DNA of 64,000 bases from Ramlibacter tataouinensis (GTDB taxonomy: Bacteria; Pseudomonadota; Gammaproteobacteria; Burkholderiales; Burkholderiaceae_C): positions 1,488,001 through 1,552,000 of the forward strand of contig NZ_CP010951.1 of assembly GCF_001580455.1 (NCBI RefSeq), written 5' to 3'. The position numbers and the translations under genes were made by a program. Under the pieces are notes generated by a model that searched no databases, was not told the DNA's origin, and worked only from the letters and a program-made list of their open reading frames with translations. Below are positions 7,750 through 16,762 of the stretch, piece by piece; position 1 is the first letter of the stretch, and the number at the start of each line of letters is the position of its first letter.

Positions 7750-8796
7750 CTATAGGTCTTTGGGCAAGGCAACCGGCGTGGGCCGCGGCAGCGCGAGGCC
7801 CCGGCGCTGCATCTCGGCTCGCAGCAGTTCGGGCCGGTCGGTCACGATCCCGTTGACGCCCATGTCCATCATCCGGTTCATCTGCGCCGCATCGTTGACG
7901 GTCCAGGCCAGCACTTTCAGGCCCAGCGCCTGCGCTTCCTTCACCTGCTCCGGAGTCAGGTCCCGCCAGAAGCAAGACCAGGTGTGGCCGCCCGCGGCCT
8001 TGATCATCTTCGGGACCGAGCCGAAGTCCTTGTGCTGGAAGCCCGCCGTCCAGGGCGAGCCGGCCGGGTTGTCCACCATGATGTTGTCGATGGAACGCGA
8101 CTGCTGCATCGTCAGGTAGACGGTGGGGATCTCGGGCGCTTCCTTCTGCACGACCTGCAGCGTGCGCCAGTCGAAGGACAGGATGGACGAGCGCCGGGCG
8201 AGCCCGGCCTGGCGAATGGCGGCGATGACCAGCCGCGCGAATTCCTCGGGGCCGACCGTATCGGCAGGCGCCTGCGGCGTGATCTTGGTCTCGATGGCAA
8301 AGCGCACCTCCTCGTTGCCGGCGCTCTTCACCAGCGCGGCGAGCTCGGCGAACCGGGGAATGCGCGTGCCGTCGATCGGCTGCTGCTCGCTGAACGTCTT
8401 GGCGTAGTTGGACGAGGGCTTGATCCTGCCCACGTCGTACTTCGCCAAGTCGGCGGCGTTCAGGCTGACGAACGCCGCTCCCTGGTGGGCCAGGAATTTG
8501 CCGTCCGCGTCCCGCGTGATGTCGGCATTCAGGCGCGAGTCGTGCGAGATGAACAGGACGCGATCCCTGGTGATCGCGATGTCGAGTTCGAGCGTGCTGA
8601 CGCCCACCCCCAGCGCATAGGCGAAGCCGGGCAAGGAGTTTTCGGGGTACGACCAGCGTGCGCCGCGGTGGCCCTGCAGATCGAACGGCGGAGGATCGGC
8701 CGGCTTCGCGTGCTGGGGCACGGCGCATCCGGCGAGGAGCGCGGCTGCGCACACGAGCATCGTGGCCTGCCTGGCTTTTTCGATGAATTTCCCCAT
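7750..8796 (-). CDS. Glycerophosphodiester phosphodiesterase, lipoprotein
   Basis: A 348-residue lipoprotein: the signal ends LLAGC at residue 24. The GDPD TIM-barrel begins at FDLQGHRGARWSYPENS. Catalytic and metal residues are visible: H43 and R44 of HRG, E52 of PEN, E70 and D72 of ELD, and H85 of SHD. The enzyme hydrolyses glycerophosphodiesters to sn-glycerol 3-phosphate and an alcohol, here in the periplasm, supplying glycerol phosphate and phosphate from phospholipid turnover. ATG 8796 is preceded by GAGGAG at good spacing; the in-frame upstream extension is ignored. It stands alone, downstream of and on the same strand as the Rieske gene. Confidence 0.9.
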   Translation of the reverse strand: MGKFIEKARQATMLVCAAALLAGCAVPQHAKPADPPPFDLQGHRGARWSYPENSLPGFAYALGVGVSTLELDIAITRDRVLFISHDSRLNADITRDADGKFLAHQGAAFVSLNAADLAKYDVGRIKPSSNYAKTFSEQQPIDGTRIPRFAELAALVKSAGNEEVRFAIETKITPQAPADTVGPEEFARLVIAAIRQAGLARRSSILSFDWRTLQVVQKEAPEIPTVYLTMQQSRSIDNIMVDNPAGSPWTAGFQHKDFGSVPKMIKAAGGHTWSCFWRDLTPEQVKEAQALGLKVLAWTVNDAAQMNRMMDMGVNGIVTDRPELLRAEMQRRGLALPRPTPVALPKDL

Positions 8797-8983
8797 GGGC
8801 GCTCCTCGGTCGATGGACGGGCTAGCTGAGCCTGGATTAGACCCGTGGCGCAGCCCGTTCCACTTAGTGAGATCACCGATGTTGTCGCGACGGGAGCAGA
8901 TTGACGAGCGCCCCGTCTGAACCATCGGTGTCCCCGGAGCCTGAATCGCGTCCCGGGATGTCAGGGGATTGGCGCGCCTCGGC

Positions 8984-9298
8984 CTACGACGACGGACGGA
9001 GATCCACCAGCACGCGGCCTTCGCTGACCTGCACCGGGAAGGTCTCGAGGCACATGCTGGGCGCGCCCGGCATGCAGCCGGTCTTCACATCGAAGCGCAG
9101 GCCGTGAGCCGGACAGCGCAACAGATGGCCGTCGAGCTCGCCGCTGGCCAACGACGCCCCGTTGTGCGGGCAGGAGTTGTCGATCGCGTGCAGCTGCCCG
9201 TCGATGTTGAAGAGGACGATGCTGCGGCCATCGATGAAGGCCAGTTTGCGCTGGCCGGGCGCCAGTTCATCGGTGGATCCGACCGGTACGGCGTTCAC
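8984..9298 (-). CDS. Rieske [2Fe-2S] ferredoxin-like protein
   Basis: A 104-residue soluble protein with one Rieske domain: C43-P-H45-x-G and C62-P-A-H65-G bind the 2Fe-2S cluster through two Cys and two His. The size and lack of a signal or catalytic domain fit the small ferredoxin/NirD-like electron carriers of oxygenase systems. No oxygenase is adjacent, so the partner is unknown. The start is GTG 9298 with GAGGAG six bases upstream. Confidence 0.88.
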   Translation of the reverse strand: MNAVPVGSTDELAPGQRKLAFIDGRSIVLFNIDGQLHAIDNSCPHNGASLASGELDGHLLRCPAHGLRFDVKTGCMPGAPSMCLETFPVQVSEGRVLVDLRPSS

Positions 9299-9432
9299 GA
9301 ATGCTCCTCAGGCGCGACATACGCCACCCGAAATTCTGGAATGCGCTCGGGCAGCAGACGCCCCTCATGGCGAGGGGTGGCGGTGCCTTCGTCTACTGGA
9401 CCAAGCTCCAGCGTGGTCTACGGCTGAGCCGC

Positions 9433-9471
9433 AAAAGAAAAGGGGCCAGCACGCGTGGAACGTGCTGGCCC
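9433..9471 (-). terminator. Rho-independent terminator after tRNA-Arg
   Basis: On the minus strand an 11-bp perfect stem GGGCCAGCACG / CGTGCTGGCCC (9443-9453 with 9461-9471, 7-nt loop) is followed by CTTTTCTTTT. It lies 12 bases past the 3' end of the tRNA gene and would end its transcript. Confidence 0.9.
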
Positions 9472-9482
9472 TCTGTAGAAAT

Positions 9483-9559
9483 TGGCGCGGCTGGCAGGAT
9501 TCGAACCCACGACCCCTTGGTTCGTAGCCAAGTACTCTATCCAACTGAGCTACAGCCGC
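9483..9559 (-). tRNA. tRNA-Arg (anticodon ACG)
   Basis: The 77-nt minus-strand sequence folds as a standard tRNA: acceptor GCGGCUG pairs with CAGCCGC, then discriminator G and an encoded CCA. The D arm is GCUC...GAGU; the anticodon arm CUUGG-CUACGAA-CCAAG gives anticodon ACG (read as ICG after deamination, decoding CGU/CGC/CGA); the T arm contains GGUUCGAAUCC. A TATAAT lies upstream and a strong terminator downstream, so it is a single-gene unit. Confidence 0.97.
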
Positions 9560-9571
9560 GCTGAGCCCATG

Positions 9572-9577
9572 ATTATA
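9572..9577 (-). promoter_or_regulatory. -10 box of the tRNA-Arg promoter
   Basis: TATAAT on the minus strand, 12 bases before the mature 5' end of the tRNA. No good -35 hexamer is evident 16-18 bp further upstream, so only the -10 element is called. Confidence 0.5.
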
Positions 9578-9695
9578 TCAGCTGGACGGGCACCTGCCGG
9601 GCCAGACCTTTTCAGGTCGTTTTTTGTGGGTCGAATCGTCTCCCACCGGGTACCCGCCCCAGTGCGCAAGGCCGGATCGCCGGACGCCAACCGCC

Positions 9696-10166
9696 TCAGG
9701 TCAGGCGCAGGTCGCCGCAGTACAGAAGCTTGTTCCCGTCCGCCGGGGCGGAACGCACGGTCAGCGCGTGCGGGCCGGTGCGCAGCTTGTCCAGGTTGCC
9801 CGGCACGGTGTTCGACACGGTCAAGAACCCGAGCGTGTCGGAGTAGGCCAGGACGCGGCGCGTGGCCCGGATCGCGGGCGGGCCGAGGCTGGCACACGAA
9901 CCCTGCTGCACGTAGGTGTACAAGTGCGCCGGCGCCAGTACGTCAGCCGGCCTCCCTGCCTTCACGATCAAGTCGCTGCTGTCCGGCCGCACGACCAAGT
10001 ATCCCCATGCCATGTTGCCCCGGTTCGTGTCCACCCCGTCCATCGGGACCATGGCGACGGCGGATCGTGGTGCCGGCGCACCCGCCGGTGGCGGCGTTTG
10101 CGCCCAGCTCGTTGTCGCTGCTGCGGCCACCAACAACCCGGCAGCCATCGAAAGTTGCGCGTTCAT
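9696..10166 (-). CDS. Secreted hypothetical protein
   Basis: A 156-residue protein with a Sec signal peptide (MNAQLSMAAGLLVAAAATTSWA before QTPPP) and a Pro/Ala-rich linker. The mature part has two Cys, near CASLGPP and in YCGDLRLT at the end, possibly a disulfide, and short beta-rich segments (AWGYLVVRP, LIVKAGRP, FLTVSNTVP). I do not recognise the family. ATG 10166 has AGGAGGT at good spacing, which makes the gene real. The nearest gene on the other strand is the cupin at 10300; no operon partner. Confidence 0.65.
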   Translation of the reverse strand: MNAQLSMAAGLLVAAAATTSWAQTPPPAGAPAPRSAVAMVPMDGVDTNRGNMAWGYLVVRPDSSDLIVKAGRPADVLAPAHLYTYVQQGSCASLGPPAIRATRRVLAYSDTLGFLTVSNTVPGNLDKLRTGPHALTVRSAPADGNKLLYCGDLRLT

Positions 10167-10299
10167 CGGACCTCCTAGGACTTCAAGGTCAGCCGCAGCC
10201 TCAGGGGCCGCAGCACATGTTCGACCCATGCTGAAGCCCATGCAAGCGGGACAGGACCACCGGATGTGCTCATCCGGAGCGGCGGTCTAGACTTGCCCC

Positions 10300-10584
10300 A
10301 TGGACAAGCTGCCCACCTTCGAAGAGTTCCGCGCGCAGGCCCTGGCCCGTGGCTTCGACGAGGCGCTGGAGCGCTCATGGAAGCCCGGCACCGTGCTGGA
10401 GACGCACACGCATCCCTTCGACGCCGACGCCGTCGTCGTCGCGGGCGAGATGTGGCTCGGTGAGAACGGCGTCGAGCGCCGCCTGGTCCCGGGCGACACC
10501 TTCCAGCTGGCGGCGGGCACCCCGCACACCGAGCGCTACGGCGATGCGGGTGCCGTTTACTGGGTGGCGCGTCGCAACGCCTAG
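10300..10584 (+). CDS. Small cupin-domain protein
   Basis: A 94-residue single-cupin protein. Cupin motif 1 is ETHTHPFDADAVVVAGE, with H36 and H38, and motif 2 includes PGDTFQLAAGTPH with H76, so a divalent-metal site is plausible. Such short cupins are cytoplasmic and have varied or unknown roles (sugar or small-molecule binding, regulation). Typical GDTFQLAAGTPHTE spacing supports the fold. It lies between the secreted hypothetical gene and the hydrolase gene, not overlapping either. Confidence 0.82.
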   Translation: MDKLPTFEEFRAQALARGFDEALERSWKPGTVLETHTHPFDADAVVVAGEMWLGENGVERRLVPGDTFQLAAGTPHTERYGDAGAVYWVARRNA

Positions 10585-10691
10585 GCCCGCCAGCCGATTC
10601 GCGCCCCTCGGTTGGGGTTGAGTCCAGGCCCTCGGCTGCGGCACACTGGGCGCGCCGGTGCCCCACGGCATCGGCAGCAACTTCACCACGA

Positions 10692-11831
10692 ATGAGATCC
10701 CGTCTTGCACGCTGGCTGCTGCGCGCGACCGTCTTCCTGGCGGCGTTGGTGGCGGTGCTCGTGGCGGCGGGCTGGACGGTGTTGTCGCTGCCGCAGTTCG
10801 GCGCGCCCATGGCCGGCCCGCGGCTGGCCCGCGCCCTGGCCAATCCCCAGTACAAGGACGGCCGCTTCACCAACCTGGAGCCGGAGACCCCGACCAGCAC
10901 GGCCGCGCTGGGCGACTACATCGTCCGGCAGTTCTCCGGCAACGAGGTGCGCGAGCCGCCGGCGCCGCTGCCGGTGCTGGCCGTCGACAAGGCCGCGCTG
11001 GCCTCCGCGCCGGCCCCCAGCGGGCTGCGCGCGTTCTGGATCGGCCATGCCAGCACCTACGTGGAACTCGACGGGCTGCGCCTGCTGCTGGACCCGGTGT
11101 TCGCCGAGCGGGTGTCGCCGCTGCCCGTCGGCCCGCGGCGCTTTCATGCGCCACCGATCGCGCTGGCCGACCTGCCGCGCATCGACGCGGTGCTCATCTC
11201 GCACGACCACTACGACCACCTGGACATGGACGCGGTGCGCCAGCTGGCCAGCCGCGGCGCCCGCTTCTATGTGCCGCTGGGCATCGGCGCCCATCTGGAA
11301 CGCTGGGGCGTGCCGGCCGCGCAGATCGAGGAGATGGTGTGGTGGCAGCAGCGCACCCTGGGCAAGGTGCAGATCGTAGCCACGCCCACGCGCCACTACT
11401 CGGGCCGCGACCCGCGCCACCGCAGCCCCACCCTGTGGTCGAGCTGGTCGGTGATCGGCCCGCAGCACCGCTTCTTCTACAGCGGCGACACCGGCTATTC
11501 GAAGCACTTCAAGGACATCGGCGAGCGCCTGGGTCCCTTTGACATCGCCTTCATCAAGATCGGCGCCTACGGACCCGGCGCCTCCTGGGTCGACATCCAC
11601 ATGCCGCCCGAGCAGGCAGTGCAGGTGCACCGCGACGTGCGCGGCAAGCGCATGTTCCCGGTCCACTGGTCGACCTTCAATCTCGCCTACCACGACTGGG
11701 ACGAGCCGATCCGCCGCACCCTGGACGAAGCGACGCGCGCCGGCATCGAGCTGGTGACGCCGCGCCTGGGCGAATGGGTGGATGCCGACCGGGAGTTCAA
11801 GTCGACGCGATGGTGGGAAGCGGTGCGCTGA
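10692..11831 (+). CDS. Metallo-beta-lactamase-fold hydrolase (NAPE-PLD/UlaG-like), membrane-anchored
   Basis: A 379-residue protein with an N-terminal hydrophobic segment (about residues 9-33), probably a signal anchor, followed by an MBL domain. The metal motif is H171-x-H173-x-D175-H176 (SHDHYDHLD), with later ligands in TPTRHYSGRD and YSGDTGYS and a final PVHWSTFNLA. The GHAST start, HYSGRDPRHR and W-x-S-W pattern match the branch containing N-acyl-phosphatidylethanolamine phospholipase D homologues (RomA-like outer-membrane proteins included), so hydrolysis of a phospholipid-like phosphodiester is possible. No operon partner is visible. Confidence 0.85.
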   Translation: MRSRLARWLLRATVFLAALVAVLVAAGWTVLSLPQFGAPMAGPRLARALANPQYKDGRFTNLEPETPTSTAALGDYIVRQFSGNEVREPPAPLPVLAVDKAALASAPAPSGLRAFWIGHASTYVELDGLRLLLDPVFAERVSPLPVGPRRFHAPPIALADLPRIDAVLISHDHYDHLDMDAVRQLASRGARFYVPLGIGAHLERWGVPAAQIEEMVWWQQRTLGKVQIVATPTRHYSGRDPRHRSPTLWSSWSVIGPQHRFFYSGDTGYSKHFKDIGERLGPFDIAFIKIGAYGPGASWVDIHMPPEQAVQVHRDVRGKRMFPVHWSTFNLAYHDWDEPIRRTLDEATRAGIELVTPRLGEWVDADREFKSTRWWEAVR

Positions 11832-11930
11832 CACGCACCAGCTCTGCAGCCTCTTCGGCCTGTTTTTGGCCAAACATCAGCCTTGCCCGGCTAAAGTAGC
11901 GCGAATAGCATCCCATCAAGCCCGGCGGTC

Positions 11931-13157
11931 ATGACCGGGCAGGAGACAAACGGCGTGACCCGCTGGGACCAGCTTTCGCGCGCAGAAATGCACCTGCTCC
12001 GGACCGTATTCTGGTCGACGGGAAGCTCGCGCCATGCGCTCGCCGACCGGCTGGAGTTCTCCAAGAGCAAGGCCAACGCCCTGACGGCCGGCCTGATCGA
12101 ACAGGGCCTGCTCGAAGAGATCGGCCTCCAGCAATCGTCCGGCGGCCGCCGCGCCGAAATGCTGCAGCTCGCGCGCAGCCTGGGCGTGGTGATCGGGGTG
12201 GACCTCGGCGCCACCAGCCTCGATGTCGCCGTGATGCGGCCGGACCTCGGCATCCTGGCCCACCACACCGAGGATGCCGACGTGCGGGCCGGTCCCGGCG
12301 TCGTCCTGGCGCGCGTGCGCGAGCTGATCCGCGAACTGCTCGCGCGCTGCGGCGTCTCGCCCAAGAAAGTGATCGGCATCGGGATGGGCGTGCCCGGTCC
12401 CGTCGATTTCGCCAGCGCGCAGCTGGTCAACCCGCCGCTGATGCCCGAGTGGGACGCCTTCTCGATCCGCGAGTACCTGGGCGAGACCTTCACGGCGCCC
12501 GTCTTTGTCGACAACGACGTGAACCTCATGGCCCTGGGCGAGCTCTGGCGGCTGCAGCGCAGCCTGCAGAACTTCATGGTCATCAAGATCGGCACGGGCA
12601 TCGGCTGCGGCATCGTCTGCCACGGCGAGGTCTATCGCGGTGCGACCGGGTCGGCCGGCGACGTGGGGCACATCTGCGTGGACCTCGCCGGGCCGCGCTG
12701 CCACTGCGGCAATTTCGGCTGCGTCGAGGCGATGGCTGCGGCGCCGGCCATCGTGCGCATGGCCACCGAAGCGGCGCAGGCCGGCGAGAGCCCGGCGCTG
12801 GCGCAGCTGCTGCGGGCCAACGGCAAGCTCACGGCCATGGAGGTCGGCCAGGCCAGCCGCAACGGGGACGCGGCGGCCAACGCCATCATCCAGCGCTCGG
12901 GCAGCCTGATCGGGCAGATGCTGGCGTCGGTCGTCAACTTCTTCAACCCCTCGCACGTCTTCATCGGCGGCGGTGTCACGCAGATCGGTCCGCTGCTGCT
13001 CGCCTCGGTGCGCCAAAGCGTCTACCACCGCTCGCTCGCCTTGTCGACGCGGCATCTCGACATCCAGTACACGCCGTTGGGCAACCAGGCCGGGCTGGTG
13101 GGCGCCGGCGCGCTCGCGATGCAGGAGTCGCTGCGCCTGCATGGGGTGCGGGAATGA
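11931..13157 (+). CDS. ROK-family transcriptional regulator
   Basis: A 408-residue ROK repressor: an N-terminal winged HTH (about residues 15-80, ALADRLEFSKSKANALTAGL) and an ASKHA sugar-kinase-like domain with DLGATS at 91-96, VDNDVN at 193-198, and the ROK zinc motif C257-H-C-G-x2-G-C264-x-E266. ROK regulators sense a sugar and repress the linked transport and catabolism genes. The stop overlaps the ATG of the ABC ATPase gene (ATGA), so it is the first gene of the sugar operon and likely controls it. A GTG at 11955 with AGGAG nine bases upstream is a possible alternative start; the ATG at 11931 has no clear ribosome site. Confidence 0.9.
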   Translation: MTGQETNGVTRWDQLSRAEMHLLRTVFWSTGSSRHALADRLEFSKSKANALTAGLIEQGLLEEIGLQQSSGGRRAEMLQLARSLGVVIGVDLGATSLDVAVMRPDLGILAHHTEDADVRAGPGVVLARVRELIRELLARCGVSPKKVIGIGMGVPGPVDFASAQLVNPPLMPEWDAFSIREYLGETFTAPVFVDNDVNLMALGELWRLQRSLQNFMVIKIGTGIGCGIVCHGEVYRGATGSAGDVGHICVDLAGPRCHCGNFGCVEAMAAAPAIVRMATEAAQAGESPALAQLLRANGKLTAMEVGQASRNGDAAANAIIQRSGSLIGQMLASVVNFFNPSHVFIGGGVTQIGPLLLASVRQSVYHRSLALSTRHLDIQYTPLGNQAGLVGAGALAMQESLRLHGVRE

Positions 13158-14638
13158 GCCTTCAGGTCGAATTTCGCGACATCACCCACAGCTTCGGGCC
13201 GGTGGAGGTGCTGCACGGCGTGAGCTTCGCGCTCGAGCCGGGCCGCGTCTACGGGCTGATCGGCGAGAACGGCGCGGGCAAGTCGACCTTGATGAAGATG
13301 CTGGCCGGCTATCTCGAGCCCTCGGGCGGCGGCGAAATCCGGGTGAACGGGACGCCCTGCCGGTTCCGCAGCTCGCGCGAAGCGGAAGCCCAGGGCATCG
13401 TCCTCATCCACCAGGAGTTCAACCTGGCCGATGACCTGACGATCGCGCAGAACACCTACCTGGGGCACGAGAAGAAGCGCGGCTGGGTGCTCGACGACGA
13501 CGCCATGCGGCAGGGGGCGCGCGAGGCCCTGGCCCAGGTTGGACTCGACGCCGACCCGGACACGCGCGTGCGGCAGCTGATCGTGGCCGAGAAGCAGCTG
13601 GTCGAGATCGCCAAGGCGCTGGTTCGCAAGGCGCGCCTGCTGATCATGGACGAGCCCACCGCCACGCTGACGCCCGGCGAGACCGATCGGCTGTTCGCCT
13701 TGATGGCGCAGCTAAAAGCCGAAGGGGTCACGCTGCTCTACATCTCGCACAAGCTGGAGGAAGTGGAACGCATCACCGACGAGGTGATCGTCATGCGCGA
13801 CGGCCGCTTCGTCACGCGCCAGCCCACGGCGGCGCTCACGCGCCACACCATGGCCAACCTGATGGTCGGCCGCGAGATCGCGGACTTGTATCCGGCGAAG
13901 GAACCGGCTCCTGCAGGCGAGCCTCTCCTTCGCGTGCGCGGACTCACGGTGCCCGGTTGGGCGCAAAGCGTGAGCTTCGAAGTGCGGCCGGGCGAGATCC
14001 TGGGCTTCGCCGGCCTGGTCGGCGCCGGCCGGACCGAATTGTTCGAGGGCCTGCTGGGCCTGCGCCCCGCGCACGGCGAGGTGGCGGTGGCCGGCAAGGT
14101 CGTGCGCCTGCGCAACCCGCGCGAAGCCGCGAACGAGGGCATCACCTACCTGAGCGAGGATCGCAAGGGCAAGGGCTTGCATGTGGACTTCGGCCTGGCG
14201 CCCAACCTGACGCTGATGAACCTGAAGGCGTATGCGACGCCGGTGCTGTCGCCGGCGCGCGAGCTGCAGGCGCTGGCGGAATCGCTGAAGTCCTTCGGCA
14301 TCCGCACCGGCGACCCGCGCCAGCCGGCCTCGGCGCTGTCCGGCGGCAACCAGCAGAAGCTGGCGCTGGCGAAGGTGCTGCAGCCGCAGCCCCGCGTGGT
14401 CGTGCTGGACGAGCCCACCCGCGGCGTGGACGTCGGCGCCAAGCGCGACATCTATTTCCTGATCCAGCGGCTGGCACGCGAAGGCCGCGCGGTGATCGTG
14501 GTGTCGTCCGAGCTGGTCGAGCTGATCGGCCTGTGCCACCGCGTCGCCGTCATGCGCAGCGGGCAACTCACTGCCACCCTGTCCGACGAAGACCTGAACG
14601 AAGAGGAACTCATCGCCCATGCCACCGGCAATCGCTGA
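13154..14638 (+). CDS. Sugar ABC transporter ATP-binding protein (RbsA/MglA type)
   Basis: A 494-residue tandem ATPase of the carbohydrate-uptake CUT2 family. The first domain has Walker A GENGAGKS at 38-45 and Walker B LLIMDEPT; the second has the degenerate GLVGAGRTE that is normal for RbsA/MglA and an intact LSGGNQQK signature followed by VVVLDEPTRGVDVG. It powers import of a monosaccharide-type substrate with the permease and binding protein encoded next. Its ATG overlaps the ROK stop and its end overlaps the permease start by 20 bp, showing tight translational coupling. Confidence 0.92.
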   Translation: MSLQVEFRDITHSFGPVEVLHGVSFALEPGRVYGLIGENGAGKSTLMKMLAGYLEPSGGGEIRVNGTPCRFRSSREAEAQGIVLIHQEFNLADDLTIAQNTYLGHEKKRGWVLDDDAMRQGAREALAQVGLDADPDTRVRQLIVAEKQLVEIAKALVRKARLLIMDEPTATLTPGETDRLFALMAQLKAEGVTLLYISHKLEEVERITDEVIVMRDGRFVTRQPTAALTRHTMANLMVGREIADLYPAKEPAPAGEPLLRVRGLTVPGWAQSVSFEVRPGEILGFAGLVGAGRTELFEGLLGLRPAHGEVAVAGKVVRLRNPREAANEGITYLSEDRKGKGLHVDFGLAPNLTLMNLKAYATPVLSPARELQALAESLKSFGIRTGDPRQPASALSGGNQQKLALAKVLQPQPRVVVLDEPTRGVDVGAKRDIYFLIQRLAREGRAVIVVSSELVELIGLCHRVAVMRSGQLTATLSDEDLNEEELIAHATGNR

Positions 14639-15617
14639 AGCCACACCGGGCCGCGCCGCCGCCTGGTGGGGCAAGCTGCACGGCTTCGGCCCCGTCGTGG
14701 GGCTGGCGCTGCTGTGCGTCGCGGGCACCCTGCTCAATGCCGAATTCGCGACCATCGACAACGGCCTGAACGTGCTGACGCGCACCGCCTTCATCGGGAT
14801 CATCGCGGTGGGCATGTGCTTCGTGATCATCAGCGGCGGCATCGACCTGTCGGTCGGCTCGATGGCCGCGCTGATCGCCGGCTGCGTGATCCTGGTGATG
14901 AACCACGCCGCCGGCACCATCGGGTCGCCGGTGCTGGTCGTCGGCCTTGGCATGCTGGTCGCGCTGGTGCTCGGGCCGCTGTTCGGGCTGGCCCACGGCC
15001 TGCTGATCACCAAGGGCCGCATCGAGCCCTTCATCGTGACGCTCGGCACGCTGGGCATCTTCCGCGCCTACCTCACCTACTTCGCCAACGGCGGCGCCAT
15101 CACGCTGGGCAACGAGCTGGCGGATGTCTACAGCCCCGTCTACTACGGCAGCCTGCTCGGCGTACCCTTCCCGGTCTGGGTGTTCGCCGTGGTCGCGCTC
15201 GCGGGCGGCTTCGTGCTCAATCGCACGGCCTATGGCCGTTACGTGCAGGCGATCGGCTCCAACGAGCAGGTGGCGCGCTACGCCGCCGTGGACGTGGACA
15301 AGTTCAAGATCATCACGTACATGCTGCTGGGGCTCTGCGTGGGGATCGCCACCCTGCTGTATGTGCCGCGCCTGGGCTCCGCCTCCCCGACGACCGGCCT
15401 GCTCTGGGAGCTGGAGGCCATCGCGGCGGTCATCGTCGGCGGCACCGCGCTCAAGGGCGGCGCGGGCAGCGTGACCGGCACGGTGGTGGGCGCCGTGCTG
15501 CTCTCGGTCATCAGCAACATCCTCAACCTCACCAGCATCATCAGCGTGTACCTCAACGCGGCGGTGCAGGGTTTCGTGATCATCATCGTCGCCTTCCTGC
15601 AAAGGGGCAGGCGATGA
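14619..15617 (+). CDS. Sugar ABC transporter permease (RbsC type)
   Basis: A 332-residue inner-membrane permease of the CUT2 family with about 8-10 hydrophobic segments. The family hallmarks SGGIDLSVGSMAAL, GRIEPFIVTLGT, NRTAYGRYVQAIGSN and GGTALKGGAGSVTGT are all present. A single permease gene implies a homodimer, as in ribose and galactose systems. Its start overlaps the ATPase gene and the binding-protein gene follows after 55 bp. Confidence 0.92.
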   Translation: MPPAIAEATPGRAAAWWGKLHGFGPVVGLALLCVAGTLLNAEFATIDNGLNVLTRTAFIGIIAVGMCFVIISGGIDLSVGSMAALIAGCVILVMNHAAGTIGSPVLVVGLGMLVALVLGPLFGLAHGLLITKGRIEPFIVTLGTLGIFRAYLTYFANGGAITLGNELADVYSPVYYGSLLGVPFPVWVFAVVALAGGFVLNRTAYGRYVQAIGSNEQVARYAAVDVDKFKIITYMLLGLCVGIATLLYVPRLGSASPTTGLLWELEAIAAVIVGGTALKGGAGSVTGTVVGAVLLSVISNILNLTSIISVYLNAAVQGFVIIIVAFLQRGRR

Positions 15618-15672
15618 AGCCAGAGTTCTTCCACCGGCCGCAAAGGCCACCATCCACCCTCAAGGAGACATC

Positions 15673-16641
15673 ATGCTGAAAATGACCCGCAGGCTGGCGC
15701 TGGCCGCCACGGCCGCCGCGACGATGCTGGCGATGGCGCCGGCCTTTGCACAGGCAAAGAAAGAGGTGCTGGGCGTGTCCATGCCTGCCGCCACGCACAG
15801 CTTCATGGCAGGGGCCGTGTATTGGGCCAACGAGGCCAAGAAGGACCTGGAGAAGGCCAACCCCAACATCCAGGTGATCGTGAAGACGGCCGCCAATGCC
15901 TCGGAGCAGGCCAACCAGTTGCAGGACCTGGTCACCGTCAACAAGATCACCTCGCTGGTGGTGTTCCCGTTCGAGTCCGCCGCGCTCACCAAGCCCGTGG
16001 CCCAGGTCAAGGCCAAGAACATCTACGTGACTGTGGTCGACCGGGGCCTGACCGACACCAGCGCACAGGACGCGTACGTGTCCGGCGACAACACCGCCTT
16101 CGGCAAGATCCCGGCCGAGTACATCGCCAAGTTCCTGAACGGCAAGGGCAACATCGTGGCGCTGCGCGGCATTCCGACCACGATCGACAACGAGCGCATG
16201 GACGCCTTCAACGCCGTGATGAAGAACTACCCCAACATCAAGCTGCTGGACGCCAAGCACGGCAACTGGAACCGCGACGACGCCTTCAAGGTGACGCAGG
16301 ACTACCTGACGCGCTTCAAGGAAATCGACGTCATCTGGGCCGCCGACGACGACATGGCGGTGGGCGTGCTCAAGGCCATCGAGCAGGCCAAGCGCAAGGA
16401 CATCAAGCTGGTGTTCGGCGGCGCCGGAGCCAAGGGCGCGATCAAGACGCTGATGGACGGCAGCGACCCGCTGATCCAGGCCAACGTGTCGTACTCGCCC
16501 AAGTTCATGTACGACGCCATCAAGATGACCGGCGAGGCGCGCCTGAAGGGCCAGAAGCTGCCCGCGAACAACATCGTCCCATCGGTGCTGATCACGAAGG
16601 CGAACGCGAAGGACTTCTACTTCCCCAACTCTCCGTTCTGA
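15673..16641 (+). CDS. Sugar-binding periplasmic protein of the CUT2 ABC system
   Basis: A 322-residue periplasmic-binding-protein of the ribose/galactose (LacI-like) class. The signal peptide ends APAFA before QAKKE. The mature protein has the expected core: VLGVSMPAATHSFMAGAVYW, NQLQDLVTVNKITSLVVFPF, YVTVVDRGL and IWAADDDMAVGVLKAIEQA, the last being the second-domain aspartate region. The ligand is a sugar or sugar-like polyol; combined with the downstream isomerase and dehydrogenase a rare sugar, inositol or oxidised glycoside is likely, but the sequence does not decide. Confidence 0.9.
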   Translation: MLKMTRRLALAATAAATMLAMAPAFAQAKKEVLGVSMPAATHSFMAGAVYWANEAKKDLEKANPNIQVIVKTAANASEQANQLQDLVTVNKITSLVVFPFESAALTKPVAQVKAKNIYVTVVDRGLTDTSAQDAYVSGDNTAFGKIPAEYIAKFLNGKGNIVALRGIPTTIDNERMDAFNAVMKNYPNIKLLDAKHGNWNRDDAFKVTQDYLTRFKEIDVIWAADDDMAVGVLKAIEQAKRKDIKLVFGGAGAKGAIKTLMDGSDPLIQANVSYSPKFMYDAIKMTGEARLKGQKLPANNIVPSVLITKANAKDFYFPNSPF

Positions 16642-16650
16642 GGGGGTTTC

Positions 16651-16737
16651 TCCCTCTCCCCTCTGGGGAGAGAACAGGGGTGAGGGGCACGCGCGCCATC
16701 ACCCTCACCCCAACCCTCCCCCGCAAGCGGGAGAGGG
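16651..16737. repeat. Intergenic multi-hairpin GC-rich repeat (terminator-like)
   Basis: Three stems in series: CTCTCCCC/GGGGAGAG (16654-16672), GGGGTGAGGG/CCCTCACCCC (16677-16686 with 16702-16711) and CCCGC-aa-GCGGG near 16719-16731. Related C/G-rich hairpin clusters occur at 38783-38816, 42895-42919 and 52961-53050 in this window. It separates the binding-protein gene from the isomerase gene and may attenuate or stabilise the mRNA. Confidence 0.7.
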
Positions 16738-16762
16738 AGTTTGATCCTTTGCAGGAGCGACC

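Noticed and set aside
7984..8829. Plus-strand 281-codon frame opposite the glycerophosphodiesterase gene
   Set aside because: Composition and lack of motifs mark it as an antisense frame; the minus-strand gene has all catalytic residues.
9605..9626. GACC-ttttca-GGTC followed by TTTTTT as a terminator on the plus strand
   Set aside because: A 4-bp stem is too short, and no plus-strand gene ends nearby.
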